Shown: positions 18,244 through 26,511 of the stretch, in pieces | Layout of the letters: every line of letters starts with the position of its first letter | Position numbering within the stretch: the first letter of the stretch is position 1 | Assembly: GCA_963575745.1 (NCBI GenBank) | Contig: CAUYUJ010008621.1 | Coordinates: 12,501-39,011, forward strand | Direction of reading: 5' to 3' | DNA: 26,511 nt | From: Prorocentrum cordatum | Taxonomy: Eukaryota > Sar > Dinophyceae > Prorocentrales > Prorocentraceae | Position numbers and translations under genes: made by a program | Notes under the pieces: model-generated | The model's input: the letters and a program-made list of their open reading frames with translations, nothing else | What the model was told of the DNA's origin: nothing | Databases searched by the model: none

Positions 18244-18364
18244 GTCGGGGCCCTGAAGAAGGAACCCTTTTTGTTGGAGAGGGGCTCCGCGCTCCGGAAT
18301 TGTGTCGCAGTTTGCCTCAGGTTGTCCCTAGGCTTTCGATGGGAAATCGAAGTTTACCCCATGG

Positions 18365-18600
18365 AAAAAAGGGGCCCTCTTGGGCCGTCGGGGGGCCCTC
18401 TTGGACCGGGTTTCTGCCTCTTTGGGGGGCCATTGGGGCCGTCCTGGCACAATCTTTGGGGCCTCCTGGGCCGTGTTGGGCCCGGAAAGGCGAGAACCCG
18501 CAAAAAAAACAAAAAACCTAGGGAAATCAATGGTTTGGGGCTCCTGAGGCCCTCTCGAGGGTCTCTTGGGGCAGTCTTGGGGCAGTCTTATCGTTCCTTA
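18365..18600. repeat. Degenerate GGGGCCYTCTTGGGCCGT repeat
   Basis: Variants of GGGGCCCTCTTGGGCCGTC recur about every 20-35 bp up to about 18485, then GGGGCAGTCTT twice near 18565-18590. A related block lies at 22550-22585. No gene recognised in 18244-18770. Confidence 0.5.
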
Positions 18601-18772
18601 GGTCACCGCCCCGACTGCATGCCTGTGCCGATGTCTCTTCTTCTGCCAGCCGCAGCCGCGGCGGCCGCTCTCGCCACGCACCGCCCGGGCCCGCCCGGGC
18701 GGCGTGCTCCAGGATCGGCGGCGAGCGGGGGGGGGGGGCGAGAAGGGGCGGGCCCTCTCGGAAGGCCTCCTG

Positions 18773-18960
18773 CTCCTCCTCCTCCTCCTCCTCCTCCTCC
18801 TCCTCCCCCTCCTCCTCCTCCTCCTCCTCCTCCCCCTCCTCCTCCCCCTCCTCCTCCTCTCCTCCTCCTCCTCCTCCTCCTCCTCCCTCCTCCTCCCCCT
18901 CCTCCTCCTCGTCTTCCTCCTCGTCCTCCTCCTCCTCCTCCTCCTCCTCGTCCCCCTCCC
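18773..18960. repeat. CCT trinucleotide microsatellite
   Basis: CTCCTC repeats with CCC, GTC and TTC interruptions. Pro, Ser and Leu homopolymer readings on the plus strand are repeat artefacts. Confidence 0.92.
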
Positions 18961-19068
18961 CAGGCCTGCTGAGTTTTCGAAGCCTCCCCCGACGGCGCAG
19001 GAGGCTCCTCGGAGGGCGCGAGGGCCTCCGGGGAGTCCCGCCGCCTCCTCGGCAGGCCTTCTCCTCCA

Positions 19069-19188
19069 GGGGGCCACATGCGAGCCCTGCCCCTACCCCC
19101 CACGAGTCCTGAGGGGGAGGGCGAAGTGGACCCCACCCTCCCCCTCAGAAATCGTGGGGGGTAGGGGCAGGGCTCGCGTATGGCACCC
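19069..19188. mobile_element. Foldback element related to the CNB intron insert, full-size
   Basis: The left arm (19069-19121) begins GGGGGCCACATGCGAGCCCT and continues GCCCCTACCCCCCACGA to GAGGGGGAGGG. The right arm (19136-19188) is its reverse complement at about 47 of 53 positions, around a 14-base spacer. The left arm matches 16203-16253 in the CNB intron. The element is immediately followed by the reverse complement of the 34-mer found in that gene. Confidence 0.78.
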
Positions 19189-19190
19189 TG

Positions 19191-19224
19191 CCCTGGCCCT
19201 CTCCAGGACCTCGAGGCGAATCTA
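19191..19224 (-). repeat. Antisense copy of the CNB exon-start 34-mer
   Basis: Exact reverse complement of 16167-16200. Similarity continues for about 15 bases further out (CCTCCTGGCC, then GCGGC against ACGGC), so the shared unit on the minus strand is CCTCCTGGCC, 34-mer, CAGG, foldback arm. Beyond about 19240 the two loci diverge. A plus-strand frame over 19250-19425 (RQELHAAGRRQAAQRADRQA) looks coiled-coil-like but is not assignable. Confidence 0.75.
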
Positions 19225-19693
19225 GCCGCGGCCAGGAGGGAAGGGCCCCCGCTCGCCGCCGCCAGGAGCTGCACGCGGCAGGACGCAGGCAGGCCGCGCA
19301 GAGGGCCGACCGGCAGGCCCTCCTCGCGGAGGAGCGGCGCCCGGTGCGCCCCGGGCGGCCCGGCCGCACGCGGGCCGCCGGGGCCCAGGCCGTGGCGCCG
19401 GGGTCGGCCCGCGAGAGGCGGTGACGTCGGAGGCGACGGCAGAGGCGAATGTGTCCCAGCCCAGAGGGGAGCAATTCCCTGAGATCCGACGCTCCAGCAA
19501 GAATCGGAGCAGGCGGTTTTTGGCAGTCTTCGGCCTCCAGGGGCCCTCGCCGGGCCTCGGGAGCGTCAGGACAGGATGCAGGGCGACAAACGGGTCCTGG
19601 GGAAGTGGTCCGCAGCTCCTGGGTCCACGCACCCAAAAAATTGGAGCAGCCGGATGTCTGGGTACGGCAGGTTCGTGTCTTTCGAGGCCTCCC

Positions 19694-19928
19694 AGATGGG
19701 GTCGGAGCAGATGGGGTCGGAGGATCGCGCCGCATCGCCGATGCATCGACGATGCGGCTCGATGCGGAGCCCGACTTGCTTCACGCTGACGTCGCCGATG
19801 CATCGCCAGCGTCGCTGGTGCATCGCAAACGCATCGCCGATGCATCGGCGGCGATGTATCGGCGATGCGTCGGCGATGCATTGGCGATGTGGTGCGATCC
19901 TCCGACCCCATCTACTCCGACCCCATCT
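19694..19928. mobile_element. Foldback element, AGAYGGGGTCGGA family, copy 2 with doubled ends
   Basis: The left end AGATGGGGTCGGAGCAGATG followed by GGGTCGGAGGATCG matches the reverse complement of the right end (CGATCCTCCGACCCC, ATCTACTCCGACCCCATCT) with about one difference in 34, so each end carries the terminal motif twice. Inside are many GCATCGCCGATGCATCGGCG-type dyads. It shares ends and internal dyads with 11868-12008 but lacks the T-run. Confidence 0.78.
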
Positions 19929-20021
19929 AGGTTTGTGGAAGTCGATTAATTAATGGAGAGGAAGCATGCTGCCAACTACTTTCCACATGTTCAACAGATG
20001 TTTAAAACATGTTTTCAAAAT

Positions 20022-20047
20022 ACATATATATATATATATATATATAT
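20022..20047. repeat. TA dinucleotide run
   Basis: An AT/TA tract of 26 bp between repeated ACATGTT-like words. Confidence 0.9.
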
Positions 20048-20153
20048 GTAGCGGTAAAAACGTGTTTGAAACGTTTTTTTCCCTACCTAGGCTCTGCCCA
20101 GAAGGGTTTTTACTCGCTTGGCTTGAAGGGGCCGGGCAGTGCAAACCGCCCTG

Positions 20154-20275
20154 GGCGGTTCCCCCAGTCCCCTGGGAGCCAAGCAAAAGCAACAGCAAAG
20201 GTAAAAGCAAACGCGCGGTTCCCCCAGTTGCGCTCCCTGGGTGCCAAGCAACAGCAAAAGCAAAGGCAAAAGTGA
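20154..20275. repeat. 60-bp tandem duplication with GCAAAAG words
   Basis: Two copies start at GCGGTTCCCCCAGT (20155 and 20215), each followed by CCCTGGG, GCCAAGCAA and an A-rich GCAACAGCAAAGG tail. GCAAAGGCAAAAG-like words continue to about 20300. Confidence 0.75.
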
Positions 20276-20300
20276 AGGCAAAAACGAAGTCAAAGCAAAC

Positions 20301-20484
20301 GCATAGCATAGCATAGCGTAGCATAGCATAGCATAGCATAGCGCAGCATAGCATAGCGCAGCATAGCATAGCATAGCATAGCATAGCATCGCCTAGCCTA
20401 GCCTAGCCTAGCCCAGCCCAGCATAGCATTGCGCAACATAACGTAGTATAGCATAGCATAGCATAGCATAGCGCAGCACAGCAT
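20301..20484. repeat. GCATA pentanucleotide microsatellite
   Basis: GCATA units with GCGCA, GCGTA, GCCTA and GCCCA variants. The variants cluster in blocks (GCCTA at about 20391-20410). Confidence 0.92.
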
Positions 20485-20506
20485 CCACTATTGCTGCTGC
20501 TATGTG

Positions 20507-20507
<1 letters not shown>

Positions 20508-20555
<48 letters not shown>

Positions 20556-20581
20556 TTGGTGTGTGTGTGTGTGCGTGTGTG

Positions 20582-20627
<46 letters not shown>
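20508..20627. repeat. TA then GT dinucleotide microsatellites
   Basis: (TA)n at 20508-20552, then GT/GTGC repeats at 20558-20627. A second GT run lies at 20833-20872 and a short TA-rich patch at 20779-20806. 20640-20830 otherwise shows no gene; GCTTGAGCCC and TCTTGAGCCC recur there. Confidence 0.93.
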
Positions 20628-20629
<2 letters not shown>

Positions 20630-20841
20630 CGTATGTTCCATGCATGTTGTCCGTCTGTGGGCCATCTTGAGCCCTTACTGGGGCAGCTTGAGCCCTTTGG
20701 ATTCACGAAGGTTTCTCACATAGCACCGGCCGGGAGAGATGAAACCCGACGTATTATCGCATGTCCTAAATGTCTTACTATATATGCAAATATATGTGTA
20801 TATATACATAACACCCATGTGGAATGCTGCATGTGTGTGTG

Positions 20842-20873
<32 letters not shown>

Positions 20874-20992
20874 CATGTATTTGTTCAGCACCGCGTCGTA
20901 ATGCCTTTCATCCTCGTTGCCGTTTAGCCTCAATTCCGTGACTCGCAGAGCCACGCAAGAGCGTGCAGCAGTGTATGCGTCATGCGGGCATT

Positions 20993-21116
<124 letters not shown>

Positions 21117-21362
21117 CGCTACTGCTACAACTACGACGATGAGGAGAAGGAGGAGGACGGCGTTTACCGCTCCTACTAATGTTGCTTTCCTAGAGGCTCC
21201 AACTCCTAGGTAGGGTCGCACTGGGATGTTGTTTGTCAGAAACAGATCATTTTAAGCATTTATTTCCTTCAATGATAGGATTGTTAGAGTGTCCATTCTC
21301 ATGGCATCCACAAATCTAGGTGGCCTCTAGTCTTGCCTCGGGGAACTCAGAAACGCGGATTA

Positions 21363-21456
21363 AGGCGCGTTGGTCAGCTACGCGTCCCGTTTCCATGCGA
21401 AACCAAAGAACTCCGTCGAGGCGCGTTGGTTAGCTACGCGTCCCGTTTCCATACGG
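21363..21456. repeat. 56-bp-spaced direct repeat
   Basis: AGGCGCGTTGGTYAGCTACG, then CGTCCCGTTTCCATRCG, occurs at 21363 and 21419 with two differences. The pair lies just upstream of dispersed repeat D copy 2. Confidence 0.85.
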
Positions 21457-21537
21457 CGCCGACGCGCCCCGTCGCCAAACCATTCGGCACCTAGCATCGT
21501 GTCTGTTTTGGGGGTGCTTTCCTGATCCATGTCAGCG

Positions 21538-21712
21538 TGGGTCCGAGCTTCGACGCGGCGGCGACCCCAGCGCGGGCCTTCCAGGTTGAACGCCGCCACT
21601 GGCTGGAACTGGCCGATGTTCAAAACGATCCGCGCTGTCGGGAGGGCCGCCGATCGCTCACGGTTGAACGATCCACGCGGTGTCAGAAGCCAACGCCAGG
21701 GTCGTCACGACA
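21538..21712. repeat. Dispersed repeat D, copy 2
   Basis: Partner of 18062-18243 with the same block order. Here TCAAAACGATCCGCGCTGTC replaces the copy-1 middle segment. It ends at the CACGACACGAACTTG border of the tetranucleotide array. Confidence 0.75.
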
Positions 21713-21725
21713 CGAACTTGTCGCA

Positions 21726-22225
21726 CATGTATGTATGTATGTATGTATGCATGTATGTATGCATGTAGGTAGGTAGGTAGGTAGGTAGGTCGGTAGGTCG
21801 GTAGGTCGGTAGGTCGGTAGGTCGGTAGGTCGGTAGGTAGGTAGGTATGTAGGTATGTAGGTATGTAGGGTAGGTATGTAGGTATGTAGGTATGTAGGCA
21901 TGTAGGTATGTGGGTAGGTAGGTATGTCGGTATGTCGGTATGTCGGTATGTCGGTATGTAGGTATGTAGGTATGTAGGTATGTAGGTATGTAGGTATGTA
22001 GGTATGTAGGTATGTAGGTATGTAGGTATGTAGGTATGTAGGTAGGTAGGTAGGTATGTATGTATGTGTGTATGTGTGTATGTATGTATGTATGTATGTA
22101 TGTATGTATGTATGTATGTATGTATGTATGTATGTATGTACGTATGTATGTATGTACGTATGTGTGTATATATATATATATAGATGTATATGTATGTATG
22201 TATATATATATATATATATATATAT
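21726..22225. repeat. TATG/TAGG tetranucleotide microsatellite with an octamer phase
   Basis: Blocks in order: ATGT, TAGG, GGTCGGTA octamers, TAGGTATG octamers, GTCGGTAT, TAGGTATG again, ATGT, and TA runs at 22165-22182 and 22200-22225. The octamers look like phased hybrids of TATG with TAGG or TCGG. Confidence 0.95.
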
Positions 22226-22429
22226 CCCATGGGTACCAATGGTCCACGTCTGCGGCAAGGCTCCCCAGCGCAAATGTGGAAGGCCCGCCTCTGGGCGATT
22301 CGCCCCCGCCGTCGCCTGTGGGGCGAGCGGCGCGGCGCGCGCGCGCGCCAGCGGGATTTCCAGCGGCCCAGCCCTCCCGCCGCTCCCCGCCCCCCTGCTC
22401 CCCTGACACCTGCGCGTTGCGAAAGAGTC

Positions 22430-22620
22430 ATGGCGGAAGTTCTTTTGGGCGATCTTCGGTTTCCGGGGGCCCTCACTGGGAGGCCGTCGAAGAACGACTC
22501 AGGATGGCGAGCTGGTCCTGGAAGGCTTTTTTGGGGGCGATGTTCAGCTATCGGGGGGCCCTTGCTGGGCCCCTGGGCCGTCAAGAGAACGACTCGGGAT
22601 GGAAAGCCGGCTCTGGGCAG
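22430..22620. repeat. Diverged tandem duplication of about 95 bp
   Basis: Both copies contain TTTTGGGCGAT or TTTTGGGGGCGAT, GGGGGCCCT, CTGGG, GGCCGTC, AGAACGACTC and GGATGG in the same order, starting at about 22439 and 22527. Frames are open on the plus strand across it, but no domain is recognised. 22240-22430 is GC-rich with no gene seen. Confidence 0.6.
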
Positions 22621-22688
22621 GGGGGGTGCAGGCTCCTGGGGAGCTACGCCGTGAAAGAGCCATAGCGTCGAATGTGTGGGCCCCTGCC

Positions 22689-22876
22689 CTCCTTCTCCTC
22701 CTCCTCCTCCTCGTCCTCCTCGTCCTCCTCGTCCTCCTCGTCCTCCTCCTCCTCCTCCTCCTCGTCCTCCTCCTCCTCCTCCTCCTCCTCCTCCTCCTCC
22801 TCCTCCTCCTCCTCCTCCCCCTCCTCCTCCCATTCCTCCTCCCATTCCTCCTCCTCCTCCTCCTCCTCCTGCTCTC
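22689..22876. repeat. CCT trinucleotide microsatellite, second block
   Basis: CTCCTC with regular CTCGTC interruptions at the left (about every 12 bp) and CCATT interruptions near 22830-22850. 22877-23345 is GC-rich unique DNA without a recognised gene. Confidence 0.92.
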
Positions 22877-23349
22877 CTCCGCCCGCTCCCTCCCCCCCTG
22901 GGGGACCTGGCCCTTGCAAGTGTTGGGCGCAGGATCGATGCGTGTGCCCCCCTCTGGCCAGGCCAGGAAGGGTCGGTGTACCGATCCCTTCTGCCTCCCC
23001 CCCCTTCTCATCCCACTCTCCACTAGCCTGCCGCTCCTCCTCCTCCCCCTCGTGTCCTCCTCACTCCCGGACTGCACTCCGACGCCATCTCCCTCCCGGG
23101 GGCCTGGGTCACCACCGACCTCTCCGAGGCGGGCCTGGTGCACCCAAGACCCGCAATTACGGATGAGAGTGAGGGGCGCCCGCGCTGCGTCGCCGAGGGA
23201 AGGCAGCCAACGAGCGCATTGCGAGGTGTGCCAGGGGCTGGGTCGCTCGGCGGGCCCTCGGCGGACCGCGCGGGAAGGGGCATTCCACGGTGCTTTCAGG
23301 AGCTGGTGCCAGGGAGCCCGCCGCAGGCGCCGAGCTCATGCTCACAAAG

Positions 23350-23630
23350 CAGTGTGGGTGGGTTCGGGGTGGGTAGTCGGCGAGTGGGGGTCGCGGCGCG
23401 GGGCGCGGGTGGATCGTGGGGCGGCTCGCGAGTGGGTCACGGGGCCAGGCCCGTGGGTGGGTCACCGAACTGGCCGCTGGTGGGTCGCTGGGCAGGTCAT
23501 GGATGGGTCCCCTGGGGGGTCGTGGTGCTGGTGGCAGGTGGGCCGCGGGTGGGCCGCGGGTGGGTCGAGGGTGGGTCGAAGGAAGGGTCACGGGGGGTCT
23601 CCCAGGCCGGGTCGAGGGTGGAACGAGCTT
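23350..23630. repeat. GGGTGGGTCG-type minisatellite
   Basis: Degenerate GTGGGTCGCGG, GTGGGTCACGG and GGGTGGGTCG units, about 10-15 bp, G-rich on the plus strand. It grades directly into the GAC array. Confidence 0.75.
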
Positions 23631-23640
23631 GGTGATGGCG

Positions 23641-23728
23641 TCGACGAGCGACGACGACGACGAGTGGCGGAGGTCGACGAGCCACGGCGACAACGAGTGA
23701 CGCCGAGCGACCACGACACGGACAACGA

Positions 23729-23759
<31 letters not shown>

Positions 23760-23963
23760 GGGGTGCCAAGCGACGACAACGACGAGTGACGACGACGGGT
23801 GACAACGACAAGGAGCGAGCGAGGACGAGAGACGACGACCACGACGAGTGACGACGACGATGACTAACAGCGAAAGGAACGACGACGGTTGACGGGCGAC
23901 GACGAGTAGCAATGACGAAGACGACGAAGATGGCGACGACGGCGAGTATGACCACGACGACAA
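23641..23963. repeat. GAC/ACG trinucleotide array 1
   Basis: Interrupted ACG/CGA triplets with GAGTG and GGGTG insertions. The plus strand is purine/C-rich, opposite in orientation to the GTC runs at 8.0-8.7 kb. Confidence 0.88.
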
Positions 23964-24139
23964 GGGCTCCTCTCCGGCGCCCCCCGGAGCTCGTGGGCCT
24001 CGTCTGCCCCACCCCCTCCAGGGTCGACGCCTCCAGGGGGGAGAAGTGAAGGCTTGCACCTCGCCTGGAGGGAGAAGCGAACGGGTGCGAGGTGTAGAAA
24101 ATGTTTGCCAGGGTGGACCCCAGGCAGCTGGGTCTTGCA

Positions 24140-24209
24140 CTCTCGATGTGCACACCATGCGGTGCGACATATTTGGTGCAAGGTATGCGGAGCAAACTCT
24201 GTGGTGCAA

Positions 24210-24248
<39 letters not shown>

Positions 24249-24300
24249 GCATGTGGTGCACTCTCCTTGGTGCGATCTATGCGTTGCAATTAATCTTTGA
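24140..24300. repeat. Degenerate GGTGCRA repeat enclosing CT and TA dinucleotide runs
   Basis: GCGGTGCGACAT, TTGGTGCAAGG, GTGGTGCAATCT, GTGGTGCACTCT and TTGGTGCGATCT recur. A (CT)n-(TA)n run occupies 24211-24249. GCGGTGCAATCTG appears again at 25872. 23964-24140 is unique with no gene. Confidence 0.65.
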
Positions 24301-24419
24301 CCGTCTTGAAGCTGTCCTCTCCACCGCTCGTGCAAACATCCCACCCTTCCACCCGCAACTTTGTCGCAAGACCTTTTAAGACAAGACCGTGACGGTACGT
24401 ACCACATGACACTTGGCCA

Positions 24420-25088
24420 CGACACCGACGCCGACGACGACAGCGACAACGACGACGACGGCGCCGCCGACACCGACTACGACGACACCGACGACGTCTC
24501 CAACGACTTCGACGACGACAACGACGACACCGACGACGACGACGTCAACGACGCCGCCGCCGACGACGACGACAGCGGCGACTACGACGACACCGACGAC
24601 GTATCCGACGACTTCGACGACGACAACGACGCCGACGCCGACGACGACGAAGAAGACGTCGACGACGTCGCCAACGAAGACGACGACGAGGGAGGAGGAA
24701 GGACGACGACGGCGACAACGACGACAACGACGACAACGACGAGGGAGGAGGGAGGACGGCGACGACGCGAACGACAAGAAGGAGGAAGGACGGCGACGCC
24801 GACGACGACAACGACGAGGGAGGAGGGAAGACGACGACGACAACGACGACGACGACGACGACGGCGACGAAATAGGAGGGACGACGACGAGACGCCGACG
24901 ACGGACGACGACGACGACGAGGGAGGAGGAGGAAGGACGACCACGGCACAACGACGACGGAAACGACCACGACGCCAAAGAGGACGACGACGACGAACAC
25001 GAGGAAAGAGAGGACGACGTAGGCGACGACGACGACGACGCGGGAGGAGGGAGGACGGCGACGACGACGACGACGACGGCGACGACGC
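24420..25088. repeat. GAC/ACG trinucleotide array 2
   Basis: About 670 bp of GAC triplets with GCC, AAC, GTC and GAGGGAGGAGG insertions. The GAGGGAGGAGG-type insert recurs at about 24690, 24742, 24782, 24817, 24918 and 25041, suggesting a higher-order unit. Asp/Arg/Thr-rich readings are artefacts. Confidence 0.9.
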
Positions 25089-25139
25089 AAGAGCGCGCGC
25101 GCACGCTTTTGTTGAGAATCTTTGTTGCGAAACCTTGTG

Positions 25140-25436
25140 GTTTTTTGTATGTTTTTTGGACACGCGATTTTGAAATCCTTCCGAAACCGATGGGGTTCGA
25201 ATGTTTTCGGCATGCGCGCGCGACGACGCGCGCGTCTGCACTTCGTCCAATTTTTTGTGGAGGATTCCCGCGACGGCACACGCGCAAGGGCGTTCGACAG
25301 ATTTCGACATGCGCGCGCGCGAAACCAGTTTTATAGCATTTGGTGAAAATCTTGAAAACCATTTTCTTGTTTTTGTTTCTTTTACAAAGATTTCGCAAGA
25401 GCTCGCGCGGAAGCTTTTTTAGCAATTCAGTGTTGC

Positions 25437-25481
<45 letters not shown>

Positions 25482-25610
25482 TTGTGTGCATTTTTTGGGA
25501 CACTCGATTGCGAAATCGTTCCTGCACCGAAGGTTTTTGAAGATTTCGGCATGCGCGTGCGACGACGCGCGCGTGTGCACTTGGTCCCGTTTTTTGCAAG
25601 GGATTCGTGA
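25140..25610. repeat. Direct repeat of about 115 bp with GC-alternating dyads, separated by a T42 run
   Basis: The first copy (about 25152-25268) and second (about 25489-25605) share TTTTTTGG, ACACKCGATT, GAAATC, TTTCGGCATGCGCG, GACGACGCGCGCGT, TGCACTT and ATTC in order. Each has a CGCGCGCG-type dyad around CGACGACG. A fragment recurs at about 25300-25322. The T-run at 25439-25480 is 42 bp. Confidence 0.78.
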
Positions 25611-25644
25611 ACAAAATGTTATGTTCGAACAAAAAATATCACAA

Positions 25645-25646
<2 letters not shown>

Positions 25647-25705
<59 letters not shown>
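25647..25705. repeat. Poly-T run of 59
   Basis: An uninterrupted T59 run. On the minus strand it is a poly-A. No retroelement body could be recognised on either side. Confidence 0.9.
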
Positions 25706-25708
<3 letters not shown>

Positions 25709-25710
25709 GG

Positions 25711-25942
25711 GGACCCTCATGGGGGGGGGATACTGCCCCCCGGGGGATAGTGTAAAATCATATTTAGGATGGACATGTGGTCAGAATCACATTTGATTTA
25801 CATACCCGAAAGGGGGAGTGATAACGCCAGGGGGGTATATCATATTCTGTTTTTAGAATGGAGAATCCACGCGGTGCAATCTGTTTGGCTCAAAGGGGGG
25901 ATTCTTTTTTCGGCGCCCCCTCCCCCTTTCGAGGCCTGGAAC
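25711..25942. other. Region with paired G-run/ATCATATT segments, no gene
   Basis: GGGGGATAGTGTAAAATCAT with TTAGGATGGA and GGGGGGTATATCATATTCTG with TTAGAATGGA are diverged direct repeats about 90 bp apart (about 25742 and 25830). The CCCCCCGGGGG palindrome is at 25735-25745. Confidence 0.5.
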
Positions 25943-26011
25943 TTTTTTCCCAACCATCCTGTGGTGTTGGGTCCTCGTTTTGAAAAGACGGTGCCCCGCG
26001 TTCATCTCCTC
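25943..26011. repeat. Leader module of the 90-bp satellite, copy 2
   Basis: Closely matches 13825-13890: T6, CCCAACCATCC, TGTTGGGTCC, CGTTTTGAA and GTGCCCCGCGT. A CTC-rich tract (26005-26052) links it to the array. Confidence 0.78.
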
Positions 26012-26060
26012 TCCTCCTCCTCCTCCTCCTCCTCCTCCTCGCCCTCCTCCCTCTTAGGGT

Positions 26061-26511
26061 TCGCATGCCTCCCCACCACTCATCTCGGCACACCCCTCAC
26101 ACGTTTCGTGGCCCCATAGGGAGCCCCACCGAAGGCCCCAGTGGCAGGGTTCGCATGCCCCCCCACCACCCATCTCGGCACACCCCTCACACGTTTCGTG
26201 GCCCCATAGGGAACTCCACCGAAGGCCCCAGTGGCAGGGTTCGCATGCCTCCCCACCACCAATTTCGGCACACCCCTCACACGTTTCGTGGCCCCATAGG
26301 GAGCTCCACCGAAGGCCCCAGTGGCAGGGTTCGCATGCCTCCCCACCACCCATCTCGGCACACCCCTCACACGTTTCGTGGCCCCATAGGGAGCTCCACC
26401 GAAGGCCCCAGTGGCAGGGTTCGCATGCCTCCCCACCACCCATTTCGGCACACCCCTCACACGTTTCGTGGCCCCATAGGGAGCTCCACCGAAGGCCCCC
26501 GTGGCAGGGTT
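26061..26511. repeat. Homogeneous 90-bp satellite array, five units, running off the window
   Basis: Units start TCGCATGCC at 26061, 26151, 26241, 26331 and 26421 and differ at only a few bases. Each holds CTCGGCACACCCCTCACACG, TTTCGTGGCCCCATAGGG, CCACCGAAGGCCCC and GTGGCAGGGT. Two minus-strand frames are open throughout, giving 30-residue repeats (GHETCEGCAEMGGGEACEPC in one, ANPATGAFGGAPYGATKRVR in the other). The right end is cut by the window edge. Confidence 0.95.

Noticed and set aside
20301-20484. CRISPR-like array or telomere-like repeat
   Set aside because: It is a simple GCATA pentamer with no spacers and does not match known telomere units.
20655-20700. Relict spliced-leader sequence (GCTTGAGCCC, TCTTGAGCCC)
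   Set aside because: Only short matches to the end of the dinoflagellate spliced leader in reverse; the rest does not fit. TTTGGCTCAAAG at 25886-25897 is likewise too short to call.
21658-22845. 395-codon minus-strand frame (Tyr/Ile/His/Thr repeats, then Arg and Gly)
   Set aside because: It is the tetranucleotide array joined to the CCT array in one frame by chance.
24361-25632. Very long Asp/Arg/Thr-rich and minus-strand Ser/Val-rich frames
   Set aside because: They read through the GAC array and a poly-T run; all are repeat artefacts.

Overview
This window looks like nuclear DNA of a repeat-rich eukaryotic alga, most likely a dinoflagellate. The evidence is a multi-exon gene with two GC-AG introns and one GT-AG intron (two of its three internal acceptors are AG|G), a decayed APE-type LINE, GC-rich unique sequence, and very many simple repeats, satellites and small foldback elements. 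A haptophyte, which also uses GC-AG introns, is not excluded. Nothing bacterial was seen: no operons, ribosome binding sites or CRISPR arrays.

Layout. 1-2740: GAT microsatellites, interrupted at about 280-1300 by a foldback structure around a pyrimidine minisatellite. 2741-4150: GGCCTC-rich unique DNA, a 206-bp MITE-like element with a TAATC flanking duplication, and a weak exon candidate. 4150-4700: compound tetranucleotide repeats and a CT tract. 4728-7640: a LINE remnant on the plus strand that keeps an N-terminal region, the endonuclease and the first part of the reverse transcriptase; it ends after RT motif A. 7760-9430: a purine tract, a hairpin satellite of about 152 bp with GTC spacers, and a GC-rich minisatellite. 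9440-13220: mostly unrecognised GC-rich DNA with two foldback elements. 13225-14590: a 66-bp duplication and a degenerate 90-bp satellite. 14600-15670: coding-like but unassigned.

15675-17195 holds the only gene I can name by family: the 3' part of a protein with two cyclic-nucleotide-binding-like (CNB) domains, in four exons. Its first intron carries a small foldback element flanked by 34-bp direct repeats, and one of those repeats is the start of the next exon. A larger relative of that foldback lies at 19069-19188, next to an exact copy of the 34-mer in the opposite orientation. 17400-18040, just 3' of the gene, is a dense cluster of foldback elements, including two related hairpins whose stems differ by matched substitutions.

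18060-26511 is almost all repeats: a dispersed repeat of about 180 bp, CCT, GCATA, TA, GT, TAC and TATG/TAGG microsatellites, two long GAC arrays, poly-T tracts of 42 and 59, and a second, homogeneous array of the 90-bp satellite with the same leader as the first.

The genes do not form a pathway. The coherent theme is how foldback elements and satellites shape the DNA around, and inside, one gene. Alignments, repeat boundaries and counts were made by eye.
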